This document shows, in pieces, positions 1-9,304 of a stretch of DNA of 64,000 nucleotides. The position numbers and the translations under genes are program-made. The notes beneath the pieces were generated by a model. That model ran no database searches. It saw only the letters and a list, made by a program, of their open reading frames with translations, and was not told where the DNA came from. Origin of the DNA: an uncultured Paracoccaceae bacterium (GTDB lineage: Bacteria; Pseudomonadota; Alphaproteobacteria; Rhodobacterales; Rhodobacteraceae); NCBI GenBank assembly GCA_947488175.1, contig CANKYO010000003.1:372001-436000 (forward strand), written 5' to 3'. The first letter of the stretch is position 1. Every line of letters begins with the position of its first letter.

Positions 1-231
1 GCTTCAAACGATCAGACGAAGATTAATTGTATATTAATGGTCAACGGTTCGCCTTATTTCGCTATTATTGTGGCGGCCTAGTATTATAATATCTTGATTT
101 TAAAGGCAAATCACGAAACGGAAAAATGTGGCATTTCCGTGACCTATCGCCTCAGAATGCTCTGGAGAGGGTTGCCGCGGACGTGACTAGCTGTAACAAT
201 TTGGGCGAGTGTTTGCTGGGAAATTTTTGAA
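1..231. promoter_or_regulatory. AT-rich leader region of the autotransporter gene
   Basis: No gene is seen here. The stretch is clearly AT-richer than the rest of the window. A TATAAT hexamer sits at 85-90 without a convincing -35 partner. An inverted repeat, ACGGAAA at 118-124 and TTTCCGT at 134-140 with a 9-base spacer, lies between that hexamer and the adhesin start at 232 and could be an operator. Role is inferred from position only. Confidence 0.4.
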
Positions 232-3200
232 ATGCATTTTGATGACAACGTGTCGCCCACGGGTAGTTTTCGTTCCGTACTGCTGGGGTCAACCGCAATC
301 GCCCTAGGTATGGTTTTTGTATTTGGGGCGGGGCTGTACAGTCCAGTCGCAGCGGAAACGCTTAGGTGGAACGATGCCGATACCAGAAACGACTGGGACC
401 AGGATGATGGTACTTCTGAAGAAGGTCTGGACAATTGGCTTCGCGGTGCTGGCGCGGGAAGCGCCGAAGACTTTAATCCCGGCGATGATGCTGTTTTTGA
501 AGGCACGCCTGCTGAGACCATCACTGTCATTGAGGATGTGTCACCGGATTCCATGACATTCGACACGTCAGGCTATGTGATCAACGGTACAAACGACAAT
601 ACAAACATTATCTTTGAAGAGCATTCCGGTGGGCCGGACGAGAACCGGATTGATGTTGTCAGCGGCACGGCCGAGATCGGCGCGGTCATCCGCTTTTTCA
701 ATGACGTCACGGTCAACGAAGCAGGCGGCGGAAGCACGGGAACACTGATTTTGTCCGGTGCAAACCAAGATGCTGGTGCTGGGCGGTCTTCTGCAACCAT
801 CACGCTCGAAGGTGGCGGTCTGACCATCTCTGGCTCCGGTCAGATTGGTTTCGAGGATTCACTTGCAGTCACCGATGGTGACTTGACGGTGCAAGGCCAA
901 GTGAATGTTGGAAGTGCTGTTGACGGATTTACTAGAGGAAATGTGACGGTTTCCGGCGCTGGCTCGCTCAGTCTGGAAGGCGGCACAATCTTTGGTCAGA
1001 CACTGATCCAGGGCGGCAATGCCGTTGGTCTTGGCGGCAACTTCGACGATGGTGTTTTGATGACGGGCGGTGCCCTTGATTTCGAGGCAACCACATCGGG
1101 CGATGTTGTTAATGGAGAAGTTGGCGGAACCGGAGGCACACTTACCATCAATCAGTTTGCGGCGGATGGTTCAACACCGGTCGCCCTGAATGGCAATGTG
1201 ACGAACAATGTCGGCGCTACGGTCAACAACGGTACCATCAATGGTAATGTCATCCAGAATGGTGGGACTGTTGCCAATAATGCGAGTCCCCTTGTCGGTG
1301 ACCCGGATGCACGGATCACCGGAACCGTCACCGTGAACGATGGCGGTTTCACCAACGCTGGTGAAATTGGCGGTACAGTAACTGTATCAGGCTCCGGGGC
1401 GGATTTTGACAATACGGGTTCGCTGGAAAGCATACTGATTGTCACAGATGGGTCTTTTGACAATCAGGCTGGCGGCAGTGTCACGGGGTTGGCGACTGTT
1501 AGTGGTGACAGCGATACTGGTGCTGCGGGTGTGTTGACCGCGTCCGGCGGCAGTTTTGATGGTGGCATTCAAGTCGACGCAGATGGCGAGTTGATTATCA
1601 CTGCCGACACAGGCACAGCCCTGGACCCCGTCAGCGTGACCAATAATGGCGGCACGATCAATATCAACGCGGGCACCCTGACAACCGATCTTCTGGATCA
1701 TCAGGACGGCATTACGAACAATGCCAGCAACATTGTTGGCGACGTGGATGTCGCCGGGGGCACCTTTAACAACCAGTCCGGGGCCGACATCGATGGAAGC
1801 GTCGATATCACCGGAACTGGTGTTGTGAACGCTGATGGCGGAACCTTTCAGCAGGATATCCAGATCAATGGCGGTACGCTGAACATCAATACGGATTTTG
1901 ACGAGACAGCACTTGGTGCCGTACAGACAATTCTGAACAGCGGAAACATCAATGTGGGGGCCGGTGCAGCAGCACCTGTGACCTTTACGACCGATTTTGA
2001 TACAGCAGGCGGCACGACGACGATCAGTGCCAATGGTATTCTCGACAATGTCGATGCGGTCGACGACACGATCATCCTTGACGCTGGCGAATTGGTGAAT
2101 TCTGGTATCGTGCGTGATGAAGTCCGGGTTGTTACCGGCGGCACGCTGGGCATTGCAGGTGGCACATTTGATGAGGGCGTTGATGCACAGGGCGGCAATA
2201 TCAACATTACCGCCGATTCCGATGTGGGTGCCGGGCTGGAAAACAATGGCTCGACCATCACATTGAACGCCGGGATTACCCTGACCGGCCCGGTTACCAA
2301 TACAACCGGCCTTTTCAACTCAACCGGTGATATTGACGGCACGCTGAATATCACTGGCGGCACCTTCACCCAGACGGACGCAACCGCCGCGACCGACGGT
2401 GTGACCGGACAGGTCACGGTCTCTGGCGCTGACGGGGCGCCTGGCACGTTGCTGGCCCGAGGTGGCGATTTCGAAACCGGGATCAATGTGCAGGCCTTTG
2501 GTATTCTGAGTATCGGGGACGACACAATTGATGACCCGGACGCGACCGGTGATGTGATCAATAACGGTGGTACGGTCACAATCGCCACGAATGGCCAGTT
2601 GACCGGCAGCCTGACCAACAATTCGGGCACGTCAACGATTGAAACCGGCGGTACACTGATCGGGCCACTGACGATTGCCGGAACCGAGGCCGACAGCATC
2701 GTCAATGTGGAAGGCGTGGTGCGTCAAGACAACCCCGGCGATCAGATTACCCTCACTGACGGGACGTTGAACCTAAATGATGGTGCTGATGTGCAGGTTG
2801 GCATTATTCAGAACGGTGCAGATGTTGACGGTGTCGATGTCGCCGGAGCCAACGGTGGTGTGATCAACGCAACGGGCGGCTTCTTTTCGCAGGGTCTTCG
2901 CGGTCGCGAAGGTGTCATCAACATCGACGGTGCCGTTGGTGGCACAATCATTATCGAAAGTTCCCCTTCATACGCAGGCTCTGAACTGAATATCGGCATA
3001 GATGGTATTCTGACCGGCCGCGTTATCATGCGTGATGGGGTCACCACTGACGCAACCAATGATGGTCGTTTGATTGGCCTGCTAACGTCTGAAGGCGGCG
3101 TTTTTGAGAATAACGGGGTAATTCAAGGTCCAGGCAATCCAGAAGGTGACGCGATTGTTGTGGCTGGCGGCACAGTGAACAACAACACCGGTGGCGATGT

Positions 3201-6200
3201 CACGACAACAGCCCGCGTACAAAGCGGTACGCTGATCGCCAATGGTGGTAACTTCACCGGCGGCGTTATTGTTGAAGAAACGGCACCCGATACCAGCACA
3301 TTTGATGTTGTTGCAGACATGTCAGGCGATATCACGAACAACAGCATGATGCCGGTGACCGGCGACGGTGCGGTCACGATCAACGCAGGAACTGTTGTGA
3401 CCGGCAGCGTGACTAACAATTCCGGTCGTGCGACCGTCAATGGCCAAATCAGCGGGATGACGGGCGATGACGGCACTTTGGTTGTCGCCGGAGGCGAGGT
3501 CGTGACGAGCAGCGACACGATAGTGGATAACGGCACGACAGTTTCTGGCGGTACGCTTACTGCAAACGGTGGCACCTTTACCGGCGGCATTCTTGCAACC
3601 GGCGGACAGACTGATGTCAACGGCTTGATCACGATAGGTGGGGGCCAAGCGCTTGTCAGCGACGATGGCGCAGTCAATATCGCCGGGTCCGGCATCGTGA
3701 CGGGCGATGTTCAGGCCAACAACAGCGATGGCAGCGCCGACGGTGTTGTCGAAAACCTCGGTCAGATCACAGGTTCTGTCACTGTCGGGGCGGCGGCGGA
3801 AACCGGCGATGGTGCGGTCTTTGACAACTCTGGTGCGATAGATGGCGGCGTGACTGTCAATAACGGCACCTTCAACATGGATGCGGGTGTGATCACCACG
3901 GCGTCGTCCGTCAACGAAGGCGGCACGGTCGTTATCACCGATAATGCCGCAATCGCCGGTGTTGCTGTTTTTGATGATGGCTTTACCAATGAAGGTGGTG
4001 AAATCCGCATTGAAGGAAATGCCCAAGGCGATATTCGTAACGATGCTGGCGATGCGACGATTGACGCGCCCTTTACGCTGACTGGAGATGTCACCAACGG
4101 GGATGGCGGCACGCTGAATCTTGACGGTAACGTTACCGGTACACTGGACAATAACGGTGGTGTGGTGAATGCCGCAGGCACGGTTGGCGGTGCTGCGACG
4201 AACCAGAATACCGGCGACACTGGTGCGGATGGCGGGATATTCGTCGCCGACACCAGCACGGCCACATTCACATCAGGTTTGCGCAACTTTGGAAACGGCC
4301 TGGTTGAGGTCGCGGGTACGCTGAATGGTGCGATCACAAATGAGACAACTGGTGATGTCCGGGTTCTGGGCGGTGCACTGGGCAGCACGCTGACCAACGA
4401 TTTGGGTGGCGATGCGACGTTTAATGGCGTCAGCACTGCGACCGTTATCAACAACAGTGGTGCGATGTCGGTGGGTGATGCCATCGACGCCGCCGACAGT
4501 CTGGCGGTGTCTGGCGCATTGACCAACCTGTCCGGCGGCGTGCTGGACATTGCCAGTGACGGGTCGTTGGGTACCGCTGGCGCAGGGAGCATCACCAATG
4601 CAAGCGGCGGTGATATCAACCTGAATGGGCGGTTCACCAGTGCTTTCACCAATGCCGGGGATGTATTTTTCAACGGTGATGGTACCGCCGCTGATGACGG
4701 TCGCTTTGGTGGTCTGGTGACCAATGCCGACGGCGGAGCGATCCTTTTGCAGTCTGGCAATCTCAGCTTTGCAAATGGTCTGGTCAATAACGGCGTGGTA
4801 AGTACATCGCCCAACGCGACGCCAACCACCGCGGACGCAACCGATACGATCTCAATCTCGGGCGGGTTGAGCGGTAGCGGTACCTTTGTGCTGGATGTCG
4901 ATCTGTCCGATACTGACTCCGATCCACTGACCGAAACCCCGTTGTCGGATACAGTCGTGGTCACGGGGGGTGCCGTGACCGGCAATGTCATTCTCGATTT
5001 CAACATCATCAATACCGGTGCTGATTTCGCCGATCCGCTCCTGGTTTTTGATGCTGATGCCACGCAAGCCAACAACTATCAGCTAGAGATGAGGGGCCTG
5101 CCCGGTCTGAGTGAGGCCGTTCTTTATATCCCGACCCAAAACGGCGAAGATTACTTCATTAGCAATCTGCTGAATCCGGGCATCGGTGCGCTGGCTGGTA
5201 CGGTTGTGTTAACCCAATCATTGATAGGATCCGTGATCAATCGGCCCTCCAGCCCGTTTGTCAGCGGTCTGGCCTATGATGACCCAGATCCGTGCGGCGC
5301 TGGCGCATGGGCGCGCGCGATTGGTGGTCAGGCCGATTCAAACGGTGACATCACCACGCTAAGGGGTGACAACCTTAGCTTTGAAAGCGATATCAGCGCG
5401 GACTATTCTGGTTTTCAGGCAGGCGGTGATCTGGCTTGCTTCAACGGATACTTCGACGGCTGGGATATCTCTGTAGGGGGTATCGCCGGTGTGAACCAGG
5501 GGACCACAGAGCAACCTGTTCGGGCGCTCACGGGCGACGGTTCAGGTGGTCTGATCGCGACAGACGTCGTAACCAGCATCACCGATGTGGACTTCGACCA
5601 GGCCTATGCCGGTGTCTATATCACGGGTGCCTACAACCGGTTCTCGGTGGATCTGCAATACCGTTTGGAACAAACGAATTTCACAGCCACAAACACCGGT
5701 GTCGGCGGTCTTGGAGGGCTTGGGCTGACGGACAGCGAGTTCGGAAGTGATGCGGCCACCTTTAGCGGGTCCGCCAGCTATGCGATCCCGTTCGGCGAAA
5801 GCAATGTCTCATTTATTCCGACCGCCGGTTTTGCCTACACCAACCTGTCCACTGACCCCATCGTCTTTGATGAGGGCGATATTGTTCAGATCAACGATTT
5901 CTCGACAGAAACGGTTTTCGTTGGCGGTACTCTGTCCCGCAGCGTGTTCGGGCAGGACGGGACATCGGCGATCAACCAGTTCGGTACCGTGACCTACTAC
6001 ACCGACATGGCGGATGAGCCTATTTCGGAATACGTCCCAATTTCTGGTGTTGGTGCACGGACGGTGAGCACTGAAAATCTTGGCGCTTATACCGAGATCA
6101 GCGCGGGTCTGAATTATCTGCGGATCCTGCCGTTGGATGCACCATTGGGTGCCAAACAGCTTAGCGCGAGTGTGCGCGGTGATTTGCGGGGAAGCGAGCG

Positions 6201-6246
6201 ACTGGACAGCTGGGGGATCACAGGCCAATTCCGCATTCAGTTCTAA
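232..6246 (+). CDS. Large autotransporter-type adhesin with C-terminal beta-barrel
   Basis: Predicted 2004-residue secreted protein. An N-terminal signal peptide of about 41 residues ends in a VAA-type cleavage site before ETLRW. The passenger (about 60-1670) is rich in Gly, Asn, Thr, Asp and Val. It is built from degenerate beta-helix repeats with recurring NGGTFxGG-like and VxNNGxIxG-like cores. The last ~310 residues, beginning around a GAWARAIGG motif near residue 1690, look like an autotransporter barrel and end in an aromatic residue (QF). I saw no cysteine in the passenger; Cys1688 and Cys1736 lie at the start of the barrel. It probably acts as a surface adhesin or biofilm protein. The start gives the signal peptide, but its ribosome site (GGGAAA) is weak. 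It lies directly upstream of the T6SS arm but is separated from it by a hairpin. Confidence 0.85.
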   Translation: MHFDDNVSPTGSFRSVLLGSTAIALGMVFVFGAGLYSPVAAETLRWNDADTRNDWDQDDGTSEEGLDNWLRGAGAGSAEDFNPGDDAVFEGTPAETITVIEDVSPDSMTFDTSGYVINGTNDNTNIIFEEHSGGPDENRIDVVSGTAEIGAVIRFFNDVTVNEAGGGSTGTLILSGANQDAGAGRSSATITLEGGGLTISGSGQIGFEDSLAVTDGDLTVQGQVNVGSAVDGFTRGNVTVSGAGSLSLEGGTIFGQTLIQGGNAVGLGGNFDDGVLMTGGALDFEATTSGDVVNGEVGGTGGTLTINQFAADGSTPVALNGNVTNNVGATVNNGTINGNVIQNGGTVANNASPLVGDPDARITGTVTVNDGGFTNAGEIGGTVTVSGSGADFDNTGSLESILIVTDGSFDNQAGGSVTGLATVSGDSDTGAAGVLTASGGSFDGGIQVDADGELIITADTGTALDPVSVTNNGGTININAGTLTTDLLDHQDGITNNASNIVGDVDVAGGTFNNQSGADIDGSVDITGTGVVNADGGTFQQDIQINGGTLNINTDFDETALGAVQTILNSGNINVGAGAAAPVTFTTDFDTAGGTTTISANGILDNVDAVDDTIILDAGELVNSGIVRDEVRVVTGGTLGIAGGTFDEGVDAQGGNINITADSDVGAGLENNGSTITLNAGITLTGPVTNTTGLFNSTGDIDGTLNITGGTFTQTDATAATDGVTGQVTVSGADGAPGTLLARGGDFETGINVQAFGILSIGDDTIDDPDATGDVINNGGTVTIATNGQLTGSLTNNSGTSTIETGGTLIGPLTIAGTEADSIVNVEGVVRQDNPGDQITLTDGTLNLNDGADVQVGIIQNGADVDGVDVAGANGGVINATGGFFSQGLRGREGVINIDGAVGGTIIIESSPSYAGSELNIGIDGILTGRVIMRDGVTTDATNDGRLIGLLTSEGGVFENNGVIQGPGNPEGDAIVVAGGTVNNNTGGDVTTTARVQSGTLIANGGNFTGGVIVEETAPDTSTFDVVADMSGDITNNSMMPVTGDGAVTINAGTVVTGSVTNNSGRATVNGQISGMTGDDGTLVVAGGEVVTSSDTIVDNGTTVSGGTLTANGGTFTGGILATGGQTDVNGLITIGGGQALVSDDGAVNIAGSGIVTGDVQANNSDGSADGVVENLGQITGSVTVGAAAETGDGAVFDNSGAIDGGVTVNNGTFNMDAGVITTASSVNEGGTVVITDNAAIAGVAVFDDGFTNEGGEIRIEGNAQGDIRNDAGDATIDAPFTLTGDVTNGDGGTLNLDGNVTGTLDNNGGVVNAAGTVGGAATNQNTGDTGADGGIFVADTSTATFTSGLRNFGNGLVEVAGTLNGAITNETTGDVRVLGGALGSTLTNDLGGDATFNGVSTATVINNSGAMSVGDAIDAADSLAVSGALTNLSGGVLDIASDGSLGTAGAGSITNASGGDINLNGRFTSAFTNAGDVFFNGDGTAADDGRFGGLVTNADGGAILLQSGNLSFANGLVNNGVVSTSPNATPTTADATDTISISGGLSGSGTFVLDVDLSDTDSDPLTETPLSDTVVVTGGAVTGNVILDFNIINTGADFADPLLVFDADATQANNYQLEMRGLPGLSEAVLYIPTQNGEDYFISNLLNPGIGALAGTVVLTQSLIGSVINRPSSPFVSGLAYDDPDPCGAGAWARAIGGQADSNGDITTLRGDNLSFESDISADYSGFQAGGDLACFNGYFDGWDISVGGIAGVNQGTTEQPVRALTGDGSGGLIATDVVTSITDVDFDQAYAGVYITGAYNRFSVDLQYRLEQTNFTATNTGVGGLGGLGLTDSEFGSDAATFSGSASYAIPFGESNVSFIPTAGFAYTNLSTDPIVFDEGDIVQINDFSTETVFVGGTLSRSVFGQDGTSAINQFGTVTYYTDMADEPISEYVPISGVGARTVSTENLGAYTEISAGLNYLRILPLDAPLGAKQLSASVRGDLRGSERLDSWGITGQFRIQF

Positions 6247-6253
6247 GCGGTAC

Positions 6254-6309
6254 CTGAAACGCCCCTATGCTGGTGTTCCTGCCTTGACCCTGCCGGGTCA
6301 AGGTTTCAG
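6254..6309 (+). terminator. Nested hairpin between adhesin and T6SS arm
   Basis: A perfect 9-bp stem, CCTTGACCC at 6282-6290 and GGGTCAAGG at 6295-6303 with a TGCC loop, follows the adhesin stop. It is enclosed by a second inverted pair, CTGAAAC (6254-6260) and GTTTCAG (6303-6309). No long T-run follows, so termination is probable rather than certain. The structure separates the adhesin from tssK. Confidence 0.6.
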
Positions 6310-6362
6310 ACTTGTGTTTCGGGGGACAACCCCAGCTTGCGTATCTGATTGATTGGATTGTC

Positions 6363-7694
6363 ATGTCTTGGTTTAGCAAAGTTGCCTGGAAAGAAGGTCT
6401 TTTCCTGCAACCGCAGCATTTGCAGCAAAGTGACCGTTATCTGGAAAAGCTGATCCAGAGCCGGACCGATGTGATGACACCCTATCCCTGGGGCCTGTCC
6501 GAGATGACGATAGACAGGGACATGGCGCAGCAGGGTCGTATCGGCCTGCGCAGCATCGTCGGGATCATGCCGGATGGCACGCCGTTTGATGCACCGAATG
6601 CCGGCGCACTGCCGACACCGGTTGAGGTGCCCGAGGATGCCAAGGGTCTTTACGTCTGGCTGACCCTGCCGGACCTGAGCCAGAACGGGCAGGATGTGGG
6701 CCTTGGCCCCGATGCCGCGACGACCCGTTATGTCCTCTCATCCGATACCGTGGCCGATAATGCCTCCGCTTCGCGCGTTGAGCACCAGATCGAAACCGCC
6801 GTGCCGCGTCTGGAACTGGACATTCGCAAATCCACCAAACCCGGCTATCAATGCCTACGCATTGCGCGCATCAACGAGGTGCGTGATGGCGTCATTTCGC
6901 TAGACGAAACCGTACCGCCGCCCGCGCTGGTATTGGCTGTGCACCCGGTCGTCGAAGGGTATCTGAGCCGGGTGATCGGCTGGATCGAGGCAAAGCTGGG
7001 CAGCCTGGCCCGCTATGCCTCTGATCCTTCATCAGGTGGCGGGATGCAGGCCACGGATTACCTTATGCTGATGACGCTTAACCGCGAAATCGGTGTGTTG
7101 CGGCATATGAGTCACGGGCGCGCCGTTCACCCAGAGCGGCTTTACGAGAAGCTGGTCGGATTTGCCGGTGAGCTGGCCACTTTTGACAACGCCGAACGGA
7201 TGGCGCGCGAATACAAACCCTATGACCATGGCGATCTGAAGGAAACCTTCACGCCCGTCGTACAGGATATTCAACGTCTGCTGAGCCGCGATGTTGGCCG
7301 TGCGGTGCGTCTGGACCTGCGTCAGGTCCGTCAGAATTCGTTCCTGGCCGAAGTGGCCGACCGCAACCTGTTCCGCGACGCAACTTTCGTGATCGAGGTC
7401 GAAACCGGCAAGCCGCTGACTCAGGTGCAGCAGCAATTTCCGGAATTGTGCAAGGTTGGCCCGAACACCCGGATGTCCGAGATCGTCAAGAACAACCTGC
7501 CGGGCATCAGCCTGATGCATTTGCCTAATCCACCCCGACAGATCAGAGTGGTATCGAGCAACGTCTACTTCCTGCTGGACAAGAAAACCCCGCTTTGGCA
7601 GGAGTTTTCGATGGCTCCGGCCATTGGGATGCATTTCGCGGGTGATTGGCCCGAGCTGAAACTGGAGCTTTGGGCGATACCGGAGAAAGCGTGA
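6363..7694 (+). CDS. tssK: T6SS baseplate protein TssK
   Basis: 443 residues, normal family length. TssK trimers join the T6SS baseplate to the TssLM membrane complex in the cytoplasm. The N-terminus (KVAWKEGLFLQPQHLQQSD) is the family hallmark and fixes the start at 6363; an in-frame upstream start at 6312 would add 17 unrelated residues. Its stop overlaps the tssL start by one base (TGATG), so the two are translationally coupled. First gene of the plus-strand arm tssK-tssL-tssM-tagF-pppA-ppkA. Confidence 0.95.
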   Translation: MSWFSKVAWKEGLFLQPQHLQQSDRYLEKLIQSRTDVMTPYPWGLSEMTIDRDMAQQGRIGLRSIVGIMPDGTPFDAPNAGALPTPVEVPEDAKGLYVWLTLPDLSQNGQDVGLGPDAATTRYVLSSDTVADNASASRVEHQIETAVPRLELDIRKSTKPGYQCLRIARINEVRDGVISLDETVPPPALVLAVHPVVEGYLSRVIGWIEAKLGSLARYASDPSSGGGMQATDYLMLMTLNREIGVLRHMSHGRAVHPERLYEKLVGFAGELATFDNAERMAREYKPYDHGDLKETFTPVVQDIQRLLSRDVGRAVRLDLRQVRQNSFLAEVADRNLFRDATFVIEVETGKPLTQVQQQFPELCKVGPNTRMSEIVKNNLPGISLMHLPNPPRQIRVVSSNVYFLLDKKTPLWQEFSMAPAIGMHFAGDWPELKLELWAIPEKA

Positions 7695-9304
7695 TGTCTG
7701 ACGACGACGACAAGACGGTATTTGGTGGCCCACTTCCCGGGCCGCGGCCCAAACCGCCCAGCGGTGACCGGACCGTCATCGGCGGTGCAGTGCCGCCTCC
7801 GTCAAATCCCAATCCGTTTGGCCGCCCCGCGCCGCAAGGTGGCGATACATGGCTTGGCGGGGCGGTTCCACAGCCGGGCGGCGATATGGGCCGCAAGAGC
7901 GCGCCCAGCGACGGTTTCTTTCCCGACATTCCCAGCGATACACCACAATCCGCCCCGATCCAGACGCCACGCATTTCCCTGCAAGAGGCATTGCGCGCCA
8001 AGGGACTGGGCAAGGGCGGGCCGAGCAACCCGTTGCTGGCCGCTGCCGCCAATCTGCTGATCCTGTTTGGCCGCCTGCGCACTGGCATGGTCGAAATGCA
8101 GGCCCAGCCCCTGATGGAGCATGTCACCCGCGAATTGAACGATTACGAGGGTAATGCCATCGCCGGGGGGGCCGATCCGCATGAAGCGCAGGTCGCAAAA
8201 TACGCATTGTGCGGCACCGCCGACGACATCGTGCAAAACCTGCCGGGGGCCGACCGAGGTGTCTGGATTCAGTATTCCATGGTGGCCCGCTTCTTTCAGC
8301 GCCGCGATTCCGGGGTCGGATTTTTTCAGGAGGCCGAGAAGGCGATGCAGGCCCCCGGCCAGCGCTTTGACCTGCTGGAACTGATGTTGACCTGTCTGTC
8401 TCTGGGGTTTGAGGGCCAGTATCGCACCGCCCCCAATGGCGCGGTCGAGCTTTCCCGCATCCGGTCCGCGATTTACGAAACCCTGCGCCGGGTCAAGCCG
8501 CGCCCGGACGAAGATATTTCGGTCCATTGGACCGGTGTGCCGCTGACGGGCCGCCGCAACTTTGGCGGACTGCCTATGTGGATTTACGCCAGTATAGCGG
8601 CGGTATTGCTGGTCGGCACGTTTGCGACGCTGTCAACACTGATCAACCGCGATGGTTATGCGGTCGCGACCCAGCTGAATACCATGCACCCCAATGTGGG
8701 ATCCATCAATCTGGTGCGGAGTTTCGAGATCGAACCTTTCGTGCCGCCACCGCCGGATGAAACGCAGTTGGAACGTATTTCGACTGCGTTGTCAGATTTG
8801 ATCGCAGACGGATCGGTCGAAGTTGGCATTCAGGGTGATTTTATCTTTGTTCGTGTCGGGAACGCTTTGTTATTCAACCGTGGCAGCACAGAGCTATCAC
8901 CGGCCTTTCGTGATGTCGCCCCCGACATCATCGACGTTTTGAATAGTGAAGCCGGACCAATCCGGGTTGTCGGCCACACCGACAGCGATCCCTTATCCGG
9001 TCGCGGCCGATACAAGACCAACACCGAACTGTCGGTGGCGCGGGCCGAGTCGGTGGCGACGATCCTGCGCGAAGGTCTTGTGGATCAGCCGTGTGATGGC
9101 GGTACTTTCGCGATGACCGGGGCGGATGGACAAACCGTCCAGGTTCCCATCGACGAAGTCACACCCGGATGTGGCGCTGCATCTGGCCGTCTGTCGGTTG
9201 AAGGCAAAGGCGAAACGCAACCCATTGCCGGCAATGATACCAACGAAGGCAAGGCGCTGAACCGCCGTGTTGAAATCCTGCTTGCCCGGGAGGGTACGTT
9301 TTGA
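7694..9304 (+). CDS. tssL: T6SS inner-membrane protein TssL (DotU) with OmpA-type C-terminus
   Basis: 536 residues. Order: a disordered Pro/Gly-rich N-terminus (1-75), a cytoplasmic DotU domain (about 100-270), one membrane segment (about 294-316), and a periplasmic OmpA/MotB-like peptidoglycan-binding domain (about 390-536; VVGHTDS and NRRVEI motifs). TssL anchors the secretion apparatus in the inner membrane with TssM. The N-terminus has three similar motifs, DKTVFGG, DRTVIGG and DTWLGG (Thr8, Thr27, Thr52), resembling phospho-threonine sites read by FHA proteins. The OmpA domain has an unusual insertion at about 462-495 holding two cysteines. The start overlaps the tssK stop; the stop overlaps the TTG start of tssM. 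Confidence 0.94.
   Translation: MSDDDDKTVFGGPLPGPRPKPPSGDRTVIGGAVPPPSNPNPFGRPAPQGGDTWLGGAVPQPGGDMGRKSAPSDGFFPDIPSDTPQSAPIQTPRISLQEALRAKGLGKGGPSNPLLAAAANLLILFGRLRTGMVEMQAQPLMEHVTRELNDYEGNAIAGGADPHEAQVAKYALCGTADDIVQNLPGADRGVWIQYSMVARFFQRRDSGVGFFQEAEKAMQAPGQRFDLLELMLTCLSLGFEGQYRTAPNGAVELSRIRSAIYETLRRVKPRPDEDISVHWTGVPLTGRRNFGGLPMWIYASIAAVLLVGTFATLSTLINRDGYAVATQLNTMHPNVGSINLVRSFEIEPFVPPPPDETQLERISTALSDLIADGSVEVGIQGDFIFVRVGNALLFNRGSTELSPAFRDVAPDIIDVLNSEAGPIRVVGHTDSDPLSGRGRYKTNTELSVARAESVATILREGLVDQPCDGGTFAMTGADGQTVQVPIDEVTPGCGAASGRLSVEGKGETQPIAGNDTNEGKALNRRVEILLAREGTF

Noticed and set aside
1000..4800. Short recurring DNA motifs resembling a CRISPR or tandem repeat
   Set aside because: The repeats are protein-level beta-helix repeats, vary in length and sequence, and have no spacer regularity.
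3762..5075. A 437-codon open frame on the minus strand inside the adhesin gene
   Set aside because: Its translation is low-complexity (Ser/Pro/Val/Thr) and mirrors the repeat codons of the adhesin; no domain and the plus frame is clearly coding.
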